From Arthrobacter sp. SLBN-112 (GTDB lineage: Bacteria > Actinomycetota > Actinomycetes > Actinomycetales > Micrococcaceae): a DNA stretch of 64,000 nucleotides. The notes beneath the pieces are model-generated. The model searched no databases, was not told the DNA's origin, and was given only the letters and a program-made list of their open reading frames with translations. The stretch is from NCBI RefSeq assembly GCF_030944625.1, contig NZ_JAUSXY010000001.1, positions 3,472,001 through 3,536,000 on the forward strand. Reading direction: 5' to 3'. The position numbers and the translations under genes are program-made. Position 1 is the stretch's first letter. The number at the start of each line of letters is the position of its first letter. Shown piece by piece: positions 1 through 8,849 of the stretch.

Positions 1-1511
1 GCTTCGGGGTTCTGGATGTCCGCGAGCGGAATGTCCTTGGCCATCACGGCGGGAGGCAGGGCCTTGGTCAGCGTCTCGCCCATGCTGAACGGGTAGCCCA
101 GGACGCGGGAGGAGTCCTTCAGGGCCTGCTTGGTCTTGATGGTGCCGTAGGTGACGATCATGGCGACCCGTTCGTCACCGTACTTGCGGGTCACATAGTC
201 GATGACTTCCGAGCGGCGCCGGTCATCGAAGTCGACGTCGAAGTCGGGCATGGACACGCGGTCCGGGTTGAGGAAGCGTTCGAAGATCAGGCCGTGGCGC
301 AGGGGGTCGAGGTCGGTGATGCGCATGGCGTAGGCAACCATGGAACCTGCACCCGAGCCACGGCCGGGGCCAACACGGATGCCGTTGTTCTTGGCCCAGT
401 TGATGAAGTCGGCAACCACCAGGAAGTAGCCGGGGAACCCCATGGACGTGATGACGCCGAGCTCGTAGTCTGCCTGTTTGCGGACCTCGTCCGGAATGCC
501 GCCCGGGTAACGGTACTGCAGGCCCTTGTCCACTTCCTTGACCAGCCATGAGGTCTCGTCCTCGCCTGGCGGGCACGGGAACCGGGGCATGAAGTTGGCG
601 TCCGTGTTGAAGGACACCTCGCAGCGCTCGGCGATCAGCAGGGTGTTGTCGCAGGCGTCCGGGTGGTCGCGGAAAAGCTCGCGCATCTCCTGCGGGGATT
701 TGAGGTAGTAGCCGCTGCCGGAGAACGCGAACCGGGAGCCGCCGTTGTCATAGGTGGGTTCGAGCAGCGTGGAGCCGGACTGGATGGCCAGCAGGGCCTC
801 GTGGGCCTTGGCATCGTGCTCGTGGGTGTAGTGGAGGTCGTTGGTGGCCACCAGCGGCAGGTTCAGGTCCTTGGCGAGCCTCAGGAGGTCGCCGGTAACC
901 CGCCGTTCAATGTCCAGCCCGTGGTCCATGAGCTCGCAGAAGTAGTTTTCCGCCCCGAAGATGTCCCGGAATTCGGCTGCCGCCTCCAGTGCTTCGCGGT
1001 ACTGGCCGAGCCGGAGCCGGGTCTGCACCTCACCGGAGGGGCATCCGGTGGTGGCGATGAGCCCTTCGGAGTAGGTGTTGAGCAGCTCCCGGTCCAGCCG
1101 CGGCCACTTGCCGAACACGGAATCCAGGGAGGCGATGGAGGAGGCCCGGAAAAGGTTCCGCATGCCCACGTTGTTGTAGCTCAGGAGCGTCATGTGGGTG
1201 TAGGAGCCGCCGCCGGAGACGTCGTCCTTGCGCTGGGACTCATCGCCCCAGCGGACACGTTCCTTGTCCGTGCGGGCGGTGCCGGGCGTTACGTAGGCTT
1301 CGACACCGATGATCGGCTTGATGCCCTTGTCCGTGGCCTTGCGCCAAAAATCGAACGCCCCGAACAAGTAGCCGTGGTCGGTGGTGGCAAGGGCCGGCAT
1401 GCCCAGGCGCTCGGTTTCATCGAACAGCTCGCCCAGGCGGGCAGCTCCATCCAGCATGGAATATTCGGTGTGGGTGTGCAGGTGGACAAACGAATCTTTG
1501 CTGGAACTCAC
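1..1511 (-). CDS. dnaE: DNA polymerase III alpha subunit, N-terminal part (runs off left edge)
   Basis: This is the catalytic subunit of the replicative DNA polymerase. About 503 codons are visible and the gene continues beyond base 1. The translation opens with the PHP domain ([13 protein letters not shown], then TTDHGYLFG). It continues into the polymerase core with [15 protein letters not shown] and the metal-binding acidic stretch [13 protein letters not shown]. The start is a GTG at 1511 giving [13 protein letters not shown], which is the usual beginning of actinobacterial DnaE1. It lies 50 bp downstream of rluD on the same strand. The lspA-rluD-dnaE order is common in actinobacteria. 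It is DnaE1 rather than DnaE2, judging from the replicative neighbourhood and the full PHP domain. Confidence 0.97.
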   Translation of the reverse strand, partial: MSSSKDSFVHLHTHTEYSMLDGAARLGELFDETERLGMPALATTDHGYLFGAFDFWRKATDKGIKPIIGVEAYVTPGTARTDKERVRWGDESQRKDDVSGGGSYTHMTLLSYNNVGMRNLFRASSIASLDSVFGKWPRLDRELLNTYSEGLIATTGCPSGEVQTRLRLGQYREALEAAAEFRDIFGAENYFCELMDHGLDIERRVTGDLLRLAKDLNLPLVATNDLHYTHEHDAKAHEALLAIQSGSTLLEPTYDNGGSRFAFSGSGYYLKSPQEMRELFRDHPDACDNTLLIAERCEVSFNTDANFMPRFPCPPGEDETSWLVKEVDKGLQYRYPGGIPDEVRKQADYELGVITSMGFPGYFLVVADFINWAKNNGIRVGPGRGSGAGSMVAYAMRITDLDPLRHGLIFERFLNPDRVSMPDFDVDFDDRRRSEVIDYVTRKYGDERVAMIVTYGTIKTKQALKDSSRVLGYPFSMGETLTKALPPAVMAKDIPLADIQNPE

Positions 1512-1561
1512 CGCACTATTCTAAGCGCTGCCGCTTGGCGGCCCCGCGCAGGCTGCCCGTG

Positions 1562-2488
1562 TCAGGCCTGACCCGATTCCAGCACGTCCAGGGCGTAGGC
1601 CAGGTCCTGCGGGTAATCGCTGGTGACGGTGACGCGCTCCCCCGTCACCGGGTGGTCGAATCCCAGTTGGCGGGCGTGGAGCCACTGCCGGGTGAGCCCC
1701 AGGGTGGCGGCAAGGCGCGGGTCGGCACCGTAGGTGAGGTCGCCGGCGCACGGGTGTCGGAGGGCGGAAAAGTGGACCCTGATCTGGTGCGTCCGGCCCG
1801 TTTCCAGGTGGACTTCCACCAGGCTGGCCTTGCCGAAGGCTTCCAGGACTTCGTAGTGGGTCACTGAGGGGCGGCCGTCCTCGATGACGGCAAAACGCCA
1901 GTCGTGTCCGGGGTGCCGCCCGATGGGGGCGTCGATGGTGCCTGTCAGCGGGTCCGGAAGGCCCTGCACCACCGCGTGGTACACCTTGTCCACCGTGCGC
2001 TCCTTGAAGGCCCGCTTGAGGGCCGTGTAGGCCCGCTCGGACTTCGCCACCACCATCACCCCGGAAGTTCCGACGTCCAGCCGGTGCACGATTCCGGCCC
2101 GCTCCGGCGCGCCGGAGGTGGAGATGCGGTAGCCGGCGCCGGCCAATCCGCCCACCACGGTGGGCCCAACCCAGCCCGGCGAGGGATGCGCCGCGACACC
2201 CACGGGCTTGTCGACGACGACAAAGTCCTCGTCATCCAGCAGGATCTTCAGGCCTTCCACAACTTCCTCCACGACTTCCAGCGGGTCCCGCCGCTCCGGG
2301 ACGGTGACGTCAAGGACATCCCCCGCCACAAGTTTTGCCGATTTCCCCAGCGCCTTCCCCCGGGTGAGCACATGGCCCTCTGCCAGCAGGGATGCGGCCA
2401 CAGACCGCGAGACGCCCAGGAGGCCGGCCAGTCCGGCGTCGGCCCGTGTTCCGCCGAATTCCTCGGCGACAACGATTCGCTCACTCAT
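1562..2488 (-). CDS. rluD: RluA/RluD-family 23S rRNA pseudouridine synthase
   Basis: A 308-aa large-subunit rRNA pseudouridine synthase. An N-terminal S4 RNA-binding domain (about residues 10-75, with [14 protein letters not shown]) is followed by the catalytic domain. The signature HRLDVGTSG carries the catalytic Asp, and GRTHQIRVH and [11 protein letters not shown] follow. The ATG at 2488 (MSERIVV) is preferred over a reading that begins 14 codons earlier, because the extension lies wholly inside lspA. With this start it overlaps the lspA stop by 8 bp, which indicates translational coupling. The exact rRNA target (RluD versus RluC/A type) cannot be fixed from sequence alone. Confidence 0.94.
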   Translation of the reverse strand: MSERIVVAEEFGGTRADAGLAGLLGVSRSVAASLLAEGHVLTRGKALGKSAKLVAGDVLDVTVPERRDPLEVVEEVVEGLKILLDDEDFVVVDKPVGVAAHPSPGWVGPTVVGGLAGAGYRISTSGAPERAGIVHRLDVGTSGVMVVAKSERAYTALKRAFKERTVDKVYHAVVQGLPDPLTGTIDAPIGRHPGHDWRFAVIEDGRPSVTHYEVLEAFGKASLVEVHLETGRTHQIRVHFSALRHPCAGDLTYGADPRLAATLGLTRQWLHARQLGFDHPVTGERVTVTSDYPQDLAYALDVLESGQA

Positions 2489-3053
2489 GGCCGGGCTTGT
2501 CCTTGTGCGCGTTCCCGAGGCGTGTGCCATCCAGGGCGATTCCGCGGATGGTCAAGATGCAGATGATGGCGACGGCGGACACGACGGCGGAGTCCGCGAT
2601 GTTGAAGATCGCGAAGTTGGGGAGCTGGATGAAGTCCACCACGTGCCCCATGCCGAAGGAGGGTTCGCGGAAGAGCCGGTCCGTCAGGTTGCCCAGGGCG
2701 CCGCCCAGCAGCAGGCCGAGCGCGAGGGACCACCAGGCCGAGCCCAGCCTGCGGACCTGGAAGAGGATGGCGACGGCGACGCCGGCCATGATGATGGAGA
2801 ACACCCACGTGACGTTCTCCCCGATCGAAAACGCGGCACCGGAGTTCCGGATGAAGTACCAGTGCAGAAGGGGCGGCAGCACAGGGATCCGTTCTCCCTC
2901 CACCATGGTGGAAGTCACCCAGAGTTTCGTCAGCTGGTCCAGGACGTAGGCAAAGACCGCGAACCCGCCGAAGAGGGACAACAGCACAGCCCGTCGGGGG
3001 CGCGGAGAGGATGGGACAGGGCGTGCGGCGTCGGCTGCAAGTTCGTCAGTCAT
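2481..3053 (-). CDS. lspA: Lipoprotein signal peptidase (SPase II)
   Basis: A 190-aa membrane aspartyl protease that removes signal peptides from prolipoproteins after lipidation. There are four predicted membrane segments. The family motifs are present: [22 protein letters not shown] with the first catalytic Asp, and [20 protein letters not shown] with the second. A short Pro/Arg-rich cytoplasmic N-terminus precedes the first membrane segment. It is followed immediately by rluD, with an 8-bp overlap. One likely client in this window is the lipoprotein at 24951. Confidence 0.96.
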   Translation of the reverse strand: MTDELAADAARPVPSSPRPRRAVLLSLFGGFAVFAYVLDQLTKLWVTSTMVEGERIPVLPPLLHWYFIRNSGAAFSIGENVTWVFSIIMAGVAVAILFQVRRLGSAWWSLALGLLLGGALGNLTDRLFREPSFGMGHVVDFIQLPNFAIFNIADSAVVSAVAIICILTIRGIALDGTRLGNAHKDKPGHE

Positions 3054-3090
3054 GGTGCTTTCACTTCGAAAAACTTAGGTATCAATGCCA

Positions 3091-3126
3091 AAAGCCGGTG
3101 GCCGAGGAATCCTCAGCCACCGGCTT
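3091..3126 (-). terminator. Hairpin downstream of divIVA coding direction, upstream of lspA
   Basis: The sequence AAAGCCGGTGGC pairs with GCCACCGGCTTT, and an inner GAGG/CCTC pair extends the stem. It lies 21 bp after the divIVA stop and before the lspA start. It is therefore likely to terminate or attenuate divIVA transcription, separating it from lspA-rluD-dnaE. Confidence 0.75.
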
Positions 3127-3147
3127 TCAGAATACGTGCTGCCAGGG

Positions 3148-3831
3148 TTAGTTCGCTTCGCTGACTTCCGGCGTCGCGACGGAACCACGGGCGTCCAGGT
3201 CGCGGAGCTGGCCCTCGATGTAGGCCTTCAGGCGTGAACGGTAGTCGCGTTCGAAGCCGCGGAGCTGCTCCACCTTGCGCTCCAGGACCGAACGCTGCTG
3301 TTCCAGTGCGCCCAGGATCTTGCGGGACTTCTCCTGTGCGTCGTTGACGAGGCTGCTGGCTTCGATCTGCGCTTCCGCGATGATCTTGTCCTTCTGGGCC
3401 TGGCCTTCGGCGACGTGGCGGTCGTGCATCTGCTGCGCCATGGCCAGCAGGCCGGCAGCGGATTCGGCGGAAGGAGTGGAGGCGGCAGACGCTGCGGGGG
3501 CGGCGGCGACCGGAGCGGCCGGCTGGACGTCCTTCTTCTTGCTGGCTTCGGCAGCCTTCGCTTCGGCTTCAGCCTTCTCGCGGGCTTCATCCTTGTCGGA
3601 CTTGACCGGGGCGGGGACCTTTTCCACCACAGGTGCGGCAGCGGTGCTTGCCGGAACGCTGGAACCGGCCTCGGCGAGCTTCTTGCGGAGCTCGTCGTTT
3701 TCCTGGTTCAGGCGGCGGAGTTCAACGACGATTTCGTCCAGGAAGTCATCAACCTCGTCCTGGTCATAGCCCTCGCGGAACTTGGTGGGCTGAAAGCGCT
3801 TGTTGACAACGTCTTCTGGCGTCAAAGCCAT
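3148..3831 (-). CDS. divIVA: DivIVA/Wag31 polar growth protein
   Basis: A 227-aa coiled-coil protein that marks cell poles and septa and organises apical wall growth. The N-terminal membrane-binding motif is clear: MALTPEDVVNKRFQPTKFREG, then YDQDEVDDFLDEIV. A first coiled coil is followed by an Ala/Pro/Lys-rich linker (about residues 60-120). A second coiled coil rich in Glu and Arg runs to about residue 215. The domain plan matches Wag31 of mycobacteria and DivIVA of other actinobacteria. In Wag31 a threonine in the linker is a Ser/Thr-kinase target, but I cannot assign the equivalent residue here. It is followed by a hairpin terminator. Confidence 0.96.
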   Translation of the reverse strand: MALTPEDVVNKRFQPTKFREGYDQDEVDDFLDEIVVELRRLNQENDELRKKLAEAGSSVPASTAAAPVVEKVPAPVKSDKDEAREKAEAEAKAAEASKKKDVQPAAPVAAAPAASAASTPSAESAAGLLAMAQQMHDRHVAEGQAQKDKIIAEAQIEASSLVNDAQEKSRKILGALEQQRSVLERKVEQLRGFERDYRSRLKAYIEGQLRDLDARGSVATPEVSEAN

Positions 3832-4007
3832 CTGGTCACCTCACTGGTCTGGTTAGTCAGTAGGCCTTCCGGCCGTCAAAACTACGGTACCTAAATTTGG
3901 TCTGCTTACTCTAATTCAACACTGCGGTGTCAAACGGGAGGTTTCTTTGCTTTACAGTAGCTGTTCCCGGGAGGATCATCCTGCATTGCCAAGTCTTTGT
4001 TGGTGAA

Positions 4008-4295
4008 TCAGGCCAGGTTCCTGGTGATGCTCATCGCAATGCTGACGCCGATGAACAGGATCAGGAAGCCCAGGTCCAGGGAGATGCCGCCGAGCCGGAG
4101 GGGCGGGATCATGCGCCTCAGTCCCTTGAGCGGCGGGTCGGTGATGGAGTACACAGCGTGTGCCACCACAAGTGCCGCGCCCCGGGGCCGCCATTCCCTC
4201 GCGAACATCTGCACCCAGTCGTAGACCAGGCGGATGATGAGGGCGACGAAGAACAGCAGCAGCGCGAGATAGAGAAGTCCGAAAACAATTCCCAT
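4008..4295 (-). CDS. YggT family membrane protein
   Basis: A 95-aa protein with two hydrophobic segments. One is at the N-terminus (residues 3-25). The other is at the C-terminus (about 70-92, LGFLILFIGVSIAMSI). The family motif DPPLKGLRRMIPP lies between them. YggT proteins usually sit between sepF and divIVA in Gram-positive bacteria, as here. The role is not firmly established; links to division and osmotic stress have been proposed. The ATG at 4295 gives a normal family length. Confidence 0.9.
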   Translation of the reverse strand: MGIVFGLLYLALLLFFVALIIRLVYDWVQMFAREWRPRGAALVVAHAVYSITDPPLKGLRRMIPPLRLGGISLDLGFLILFIGVSIAMSITRNLA

Positions 4296-4377
4296 GACTT
4301 ATTTCATATCTCCATATTTCGTGCGGACATCCCGTCCGGATGCCGCGTTGTCCTGCTGTTGTCTTGTCTATTTCAGC

Positions 4378-4413
4378 ACAGATGCCAGACAGGTGTCCCT
4401 GCCTGGCATCTGT
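4378..4413 (-). terminator. Long hairpin after sepF
   Basis: ACAGATGCCAGACAGG pairs with the following CCTGCCTGGCATCTGT apart from one G-U-type position, with a 4-nt loop. It is 16 bp past the sepF stop. It probably ends or attenuates the long dcw transcript before yggT. Confidence 0.7.
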
Positions 4414-4428
4414 CTGCGGCTTTGGCCG

Positions 4429-4959
4429 TCAGCTCTGGTTGAAGAAACTGGCCTGCGTTTCGCTGACCTTCTTGTCGTCGCCGATCACTTCGACGTAGGA
4501 CGGTGAGAGCAGGAACACTTTGTTGGTCACCCGTTCGATGCTTCCGCGCAGGCCGAATACCAACCCGGCCGAGAAGTCCACCAGGCGCTTTGCGTCTGCC
4601 TCGCCCATGTCAGTGACGTTCATGATCACCGGGATACCGTCCCGGAAACTCTCACCGATGAGCTTGGCATCGTTGTAGGAGCGGGGGTGGATGGTGGTGA
4701 TCTGGCGAAGTCCGGTGTTCTCTTCACGGCTTGACGCTGCACGCTTAATCGGGGTCACAGGGGCGCGGTATTCCTCTTCAGGGGTGTAAGACGCCTCACG
4801 GCTGACTTCGCGGACCGGTGCCGGGGCACGGCGCTCATCGCGGTCGACTTCCATGGGTTCGTCCTCATCCTTACGTGTGGTCTGGTGCTCGGACTCGTAA
4901 TGCTCATCGCCGTCGGCGAGCCCAAGATAGATCATTGTCTTGCGCAGAGCGCCGGCCAT
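4429..4959 (-). CDS. sepF: Cell division protein SepF
   Basis: A 176-aa FtsZ-binding membrane anchor. The N-terminal amphipathic segment is [14 protein letters not shown], with [11 protein letters not shown] following. A charged flexible linker (about residues 25-90) leads into the C-terminal DUF552 core, with [35 protein letters not shown] and the glycine at GLRGSIERV. Actinobacteria without FtsA depend on SepF to tether FtsZ. The gene follows ftsZ-pgeF-yggS as expected. Confidence 0.96.
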   Translation of the reverse strand: MAGALRKTMIYLGLADGDEHYESEHQTTRKDEDEPMEVDRDERRAPAPVREVSREASYTPEEEYRAPVTPIKRAASSREENTGLRQITTIHPRSYNDAKLIGESFRDGIPVIMNVTDMGEADAKRLVDFSAGLVFGLRGSIERVTNKVFLLSPSYVEVIGDDKKVSETQASFFNQS

Positions 4960-5049
4960 GGTCGACTCCTAATCGTGTCCCGTAAGCGGGCCGCCCAATG
5001 ACTTGACAGCACTGGAGTCCCCCGCCCATCACTTCCAACAGGTCCGACG

Positions 5050-5802
5050 CTACCCCACCGCGGGACGCGATCCGAGAATATCGGAACCGATTCGCAGGTG
5101 TGTCGCCCCGAACTTGATGGCCGCCTCCAGGTCCTGGCTCATGCCTGCCGAGATGGCCGCGGCGCCCGGGTGGTCCGCCACGAGCCGGGCCGAGACAGCT
5201 GCGAGTTTCTCGAACGCCGGTTCAGGCGGGGCACCCAGTGGCGCCACCGCCATCACGCCTGCCAGGTGCAGGCCGGCGGAACCGGCGATCCTCTCCGCCA
5301 GGAGCGGCACCTCGGCCGGGGCCGCCCCGCCGCGGTGCGTGCCGCCGTCGTCCTCCAGGCTGACCTGGATGAAGCAGGCCAAAGGGTTCCGGCCGCCGGC
5401 ATCCATCTCGTTCCGCACCGCCTTGGCCAAGGCGTCCACCAGCTGGACGCGGTCCACTGAATGGACGGCGGCGGCGTACCGGACCACCGACTTGGCCTTT
5501 TTGCTCTGCAGCTGGCCTACGAAATGCCAGTTGAGGGCAAGCGCGGCCAGTTCGGCGGCTTTGGCGGCTGCCTCCTGGTCCCGGTTCTCGCCGACGTCGG
5601 TGACCCCGAGCGCTGCGAGGCGCCGGATGTCAGCGGCCGGGTGGAACTTGGTGACCACGATGAGCGACGGCGGCCGGTCACCGCGTCCGCTCGCCTCAGC
5701 AGCAGCAGCGATCCTATTCCGTACCGCGGCGAGCCGCTCTGCCAGCTCTGCGGCGCGGGGGTCGAGCGCCGGGTCCTGAACGTCGTGCGGATGCTCAGTC
5801 AT
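5050..5802 (-). CDS. yggS: YggS/PLPBP-family pyridoxal phosphate homeostasis protein
   Basis: A 250-aa single-domain PLP-binding protein (alanine-racemase-like TIM barrel without racemase activity), involved in vitamin B6 balance. Family motifs are LIVVTKFHPAADIRRL with the PLP lysine, DVGENRDQE, NWHFVGQLQSKKAK, SVDRVQLV and GMSQDLEAAIKFGATHLRIGS. The start is the ATG at 5802 (MTEHPHDVQ), which overlaps the pgeF stop by 8 bp. The longer upstream reading lies in pgeF and is rejected. The gene sits between pgeF and sepF, the standard location in Gram-positive dcw clusters. Confidence 0.94.
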   Translation of the reverse strand: MTEHPHDVQDPALDPRAAELAERLAAVRNRIAAAAEASGRGDRPPSLIVVTKFHPAADIRRLAALGVTDVGENRDQEAAAKAAELAALALNWHFVGQLQSKKAKSVVRYAAAVHSVDRVQLVDALAKAVRNEMDAGGRNPLACFIQVSLEDDGGTHRGGAAPAEVPLLAERIAGSAGLHLAGVMAVAPLGAPPEPAFEKLAAVSARLVADHPGAAAISAGMSQDLEAAIKFGATHLRIGSDILGSRPAVG

Positions 5803-6484
5803 GGCACCACACCAGCCCGGCGAAACGGCCGGTATTCCGGTCGCGGCGGTAGGAGTACAAGGTTTCAGTCTCGAGGGTGCAGGGACCGGAGTACGCCACT
5901 TCCACGCCGGCGGCCTCGAGCTGGCTCCGCGCACCGGCCGGGAGGTCCAGCCCGGGGGTCCCCCAGGAGGTGGTACTCCACGTTGCCGGCACCTTGGCGG
6001 CTACCTCCTCGCGCAGGGCGGCCGGGACCTCGTAGCAGGCTCCGCAGATCGAGGGCCCCAGCCAGGCGCGGATACGGGACGCCCCAAGGGACTTCATGGC
6101 GTCCACGGCGGCGGGAAGGACACCATTGGCGGTACCCGGGCGGCCGGCGTGGACTGCGGCGAGGACCGGCCCGTTGCCCGATTCACCGGCGAGCACCACG
6201 GGAATGCAGTCCGCCACCATGACAGCCAGGGGAATGCCCCGGGACACCATGGCATCGGCCTCGGGCACGGGAGAGTCCCACTCCATCAGGGCGACGGTGG
6301 TGCCGTGAACCTGGTTCATGAAGCGCAGTGACCGCCGGGCGGCACCGATGGATTCCTCCAGGCGGCTCCGGCGCTCCATGACCTGCGCGGGGTCGTCCCC
6401 CACGTGGAGGGCCAGGTTTCCCGCAGTGGCGTCGGTAAATGCGGCCGACACCCCGGGCAGGATGTCGGCCTGCCAATGGAACAA
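5795..6484 (-). CDS. pgeF: PgeF/YfiH (DUF152) purine nucleoside phosphorylase or peptidoglycan editing factor
   Basis: A 229-aa multicopper-oxidase-fold protein of the YfiH family. Members have been described as polyphenol oxidases, as adenosine deaminase/purine nucleoside phosphorylases (FAMIN-like), and as editors that keep L-Ser out of muropeptides. Conserved motifs include RFMNQVHGT, VMVADCIPVVL, AAVHAGRPG and LGPSICGACYEV, containing the His and Cys metal ligands. It starts 8 bp after the ftsZ stop, so it is co-translated with division genes. The specific activity in this organism is unknown. Confidence 0.9.
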   Translation of the reverse strand: MFHWQADILPGVSAAFTDATAGNLALHVGDDPAQVMERRSRLEESIGAARRSLRFMNQVHGTTVALMEWDSPVPEADAMVSRGIPLAVMVADCIPVVLAGESGNGPVLAAVHAGRPGTANGVLPAAVDAMKSLGASRIRAWLGPSICGACYEVPAALREEVAAKVPATWSTTSWGTPGLDLPAGARSQLEAAGVEVAYSGPCTLETETLYSYRRDRNTGRFAGLVWCHD

Positions 6485-6492
6485 GCCGGTGC

Positions 6493-7746
6493 CTACTTCA
6501 GGAAGTCGGGGACATCCAGGTCATCCGGGTGGTTGCCGGTGATGTCCGGCTCCACGACGGAGGGGAGGTCTACGTCGAAGCCGGAGTCGGCCGGGACAGC
6601 AGACGGACGCTGCTGGCCCCAGTTGCTCAGGCCCGCTGCGCCGACACCGGCGTGGATGGGCTGGGCGTTCTGCTGGTGGCTTCCATTGCCCTGGTGGTTT
6701 CCGCCCTGGGGGTGGGCCGAGGCGGGAGCTGCCGCGGGGGCAGCGGGCCGCTGGGGGGCGGCCTGCGGCTGGGACTGGTCCATGGAAGGTGAAGTGGCCT
6801 TGACGTCATCGAAGCCGGCAGCGATAACGGTGACGCGTGCTTCGTCGCCCAGGGCGTCGTCGATGACGGCACCGAAGATGATGTTGGCCTCGGGGTGGGC
6901 CACTTCCTGGACCAGCCGCGCGGCTTCGTTGATCTCGAACAGGCCCAGGTCCGAGCCGCCCTGGATGGAAAGCAGCACGCCGTGGGCGCCGTCGATGGAG
7001 GCTTCCAGCAGCGGTGACGCGATGGCCAGTTCGGCAGCCTTGACGGCGCGGTCCTCACCGCGTGCCGAGCCAATGCCCATGAGGGCCGAGCCGGCACCCT
7101 GCATCACGGACTTGACGTCCGCGAAGTCGAGGTTGATCAGGCCAGGGGTGGTGATGAGGTCGGTGATGCCCTGGACGCCGGACAGCAGGACCTGGTCGGC
7201 GGAGCGGAAGGCGTCCAGCACCGAGACGTTCCGGTCACTGATGGAAAGCAGGCGGTCGTTGGGGATCACGATCAGGGTGTCGACTTCGTCGCGCAGGGCG
7301 TCGATTCCGGCCTCGGCGGAACCGGCGCGGCGCCGGCCCTCGAAGGTGAACGGACGGGTTACCACGCCAATGGTCAGGGCCCCGAGGGAGCGTGCAATGC
7401 GGGCGACGACGGGCGCGCCGCCAGTGCCCGTCCCGCCGCCTTCGCCGGCGGTCACGAACACCATGTCGGCGCCGCGGAGGACTTCCTCGATCTCGTCCGC
7501 GTGGTCCTCGGCAGCCTGCTTCCCCACCTCCGGGTTGGCGCCGGCCCCCAGGCCGCGGGTCAGCTCGCGCCCGACGTCGAGCTTGACGTCGGCGTCGCTC
7601 ATCAGCAGGGCCTGGGCGTCGGTGTTGATGGCGATGAATTCAACACCCCTGAGGCCGACCTCGATCATGCGGTTGACTGCGTTCACGCCACCGCCGCCGA
7701 TGCCGACGACTTTGATGACGGCCAAGTAATTCTGCGGAGCTGCCAC
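6493..7746 (-). CDS. ftsZ: Cell division GTPase FtsZ
   Basis: A 417-aa tubulin homologue that forms the division ring. The N-terminal GTPase domain shows [14 protein letters not shown], the tubulin signature [13 protein letters not shown] and the T7 loop [11 protein letters not shown]. The C-terminal subdomain ends near residue 315. A Gln/Pro/Ala-rich linker and the conserved tail peptide [10 protein letters not shown] (SepF docking site) complete it. Its own 185-bp upstream gap separates it from ftsQ and holds a promoter-like TTGACA and a MerR-type dyad, so ftsZ is probably also transcribed independently of the main dcw operon. Confidence 0.99.
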   Translation of the reverse strand: MAAPQNYLAVIKVVGIGGGGVNAVNRMIEVGLRGVEFIAINTDAQALLMSDADVKLDVGRELTRGLGAGANPEVGKQAAEDHADEIEEVLRGADMVFVTAGEGGGTGTGGAPVVARIARSLGALTIGVVTRPFTFEGRRRAGSAEAGIDALRDEVDTLIVIPNDRLLSISDRNVSVLDAFRSADQVLLSGVQGITDLITTPGLINLDFADVKSVMQGAGSALMGIGSARGEDRAVKAAELAIASPLLEASIDGAHGVLLSIQGGSDLGLFEINEAARLVQEVAHPEANIIFGAVIDDALGDEARVTVIAAGFDDVKATSPSMDQSQPQAAPQRPAAPAAAPASAHPQGGNHQGNGSHQQNAQPIHAGVGAAGLSNWGQQRPSAVPADSGFDVDLPSVVEPDITGNHPDDLDVPDFLK

Positions 7747-7811
7747 GTTACGTGTCCCTTGTTCGTGTCTGTATTGCGAAAACTGATGGTGAGCTTGAAG
7801 CCTGCAACCTT

Positions 7812-7843
7812 AACCTTCGACTTGAAGGTTATAGTTATGTCAA
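7812..7843 (-). promoter_or_regulatory. Candidate ftsZ promoter with a 19-bp MerR-type dyad
   Basis: The dyad AACCTTCGACTTGAAGGTT (7812-7830) has two perfect 7-bp arms and a 5-bp spacer, the geometry of MerR-family operators. On the ftsZ strand a TTGACA (7843-7838) lies just upstream, which is the expected arrangement for a MerR-activated promoter. No good -10 is obvious at 17 bp. The reverse strand reads GAAGGTTAAGGTTGCAGG, resembling sites at 43947 and 55528. FtsR, the Rv1828 homologue encoded at 44475-45198, is reported as an ftsZ regulator in Corynebacterium. Confidence 0.55.
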
Positions 7844-7931
7844 GTAACTCATGTCTGTGACGGTATTTCCTCTGGTTCCGACATTCAATAACCGGGTCCG
7901 CGTGTCGGATTAATACCGGGAAAGAAAGCGC

Positions 7932-8849
7932 TCAGCGCGTCACGGGGTGCCGGGGCACACTGACATCGTAGACCCTGACGGGATTCTTCGGATCCGCCGG
8001 AACCTTGAGCAGTGCGGCCAGCACCTTGGCCTTGAGTTCCTTCTCCGAGGCGTTGCCCCACACGACCGTCTGGCCGTCCACAAGCTTCAGCTCCACGGCG
8101 TCCACGGACTGGGCGGACGCATTGGAAAGCTTGGCCAGCACGTCCGCCGGCAACGCCCCCAGGACTGCTGCCGTGGCACGGAAAAGATCCTGGCCGATCG
8201 CACCGGCGCCGCCGTCAATCACCGGCAGGGAAGCCGAAGCCGGGTCAGCCGTGGTGCCCAGCTGGACGCCGTCGACGTCCACCAGCTGGTATTGCTCCCC
8301 CTGCTTGACCAGGGCCACCGGGACCCGCTCATGCACGGCGATGGCCAGCGTGGAGGGCGGCCGTGCCTCGACCGAGACGGACTTGACCTGGACCAGGGGC
8401 CCAAGGAGGCCGCGTACGTCGTCGTCACTGATCTGCGGCAGCGGCTTGCCGCGGAGGGGTTCCAGGGCGGCCTGCACCTGGGCGGGCGTCAGCAACCGGG
8501 TGCCACTGACCGAGATGGTCTGCAGGGCGAGGACGGGCGAATAGATGGCCCCGGCGAGGAGTCCCGCCACGAGCACCAGCACGGTGCCGATCGCAAGCAG
8601 GACTTTCTTCCGGCGCCGCTTGGCTTTAGGCTCCGGAAACGCCAGGACCGTCGCACCGGCGGGTTCCTGCGCCTTGGCCGGCTTTTGCACCGTCTGCTCC
8701 GGAATGCTGCGGGAAGCGGTAATGACATCGCCACCGGCGAGACGGGGTGCGTCTTTTTCCGGGTCCTTCCGGGCGCCGGTGCCTGCCGCAGCGTCAGTGC
8801 GGTTGTTCCGCTTCGGAGGAGCGTAGGTGGGGCGGCGGGAGCTAGGCAT
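7932..8849 (-). CDS. ftsQ: Cell division protein FtsQ (POTRA domain)
   Basis: A 305-aa bitopic divisome protein that scaffolds FtsL/FtsB-type partners. A long basic cytoplasmic region (residues 1-90, ending KAKRRRKK) precedes one transmembrane helix (about 92-112, VLLAIGTVLVLVAGLLAGAI). The periplasmic-side POTRA domain begins LQTISVSGTRLLTPAQVQAAL, and a second FtsQ domain follows with PVALVKQGEQYQLVDVDGVQ. The start overlaps the murC stop by 8 bp. It is followed by the ftsZ promoter gap. Confidence 0.96.
   Translation of the reverse strand: MPSSRRPTYAPPKRNNRTDAAAGTGARKDPEKDAPRLAGGDVITASRSIPEQTVQKPAKAQEPAGATVLAFPEPKAKRRRKKVLLAIGTVLVLVAGLLAGAIYSPVLALQTISVSGTRLLTPAQVQAALEPLRGKPLPQISDDDVRGLLGPLVQVKSVSVEARPPSTLAIAVHERVPVALVKQGEQYQLVDVDGVQLGTTADPASASLPVIDGGAGAIGQDLFRATAAVLGALPADVLAKLSNASAQSVDAVELKLVDGQTVVWGNASEKELKAKVLAALLKVPADPKNPVRVYDVSVPRHPVTR

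Noticed and set aside
663..1571. Long plus-strand open frame opposite dnaE
   Set aside because: It is a high-GC shadow frame; dnaE motifs occupy the minus strand throughout.
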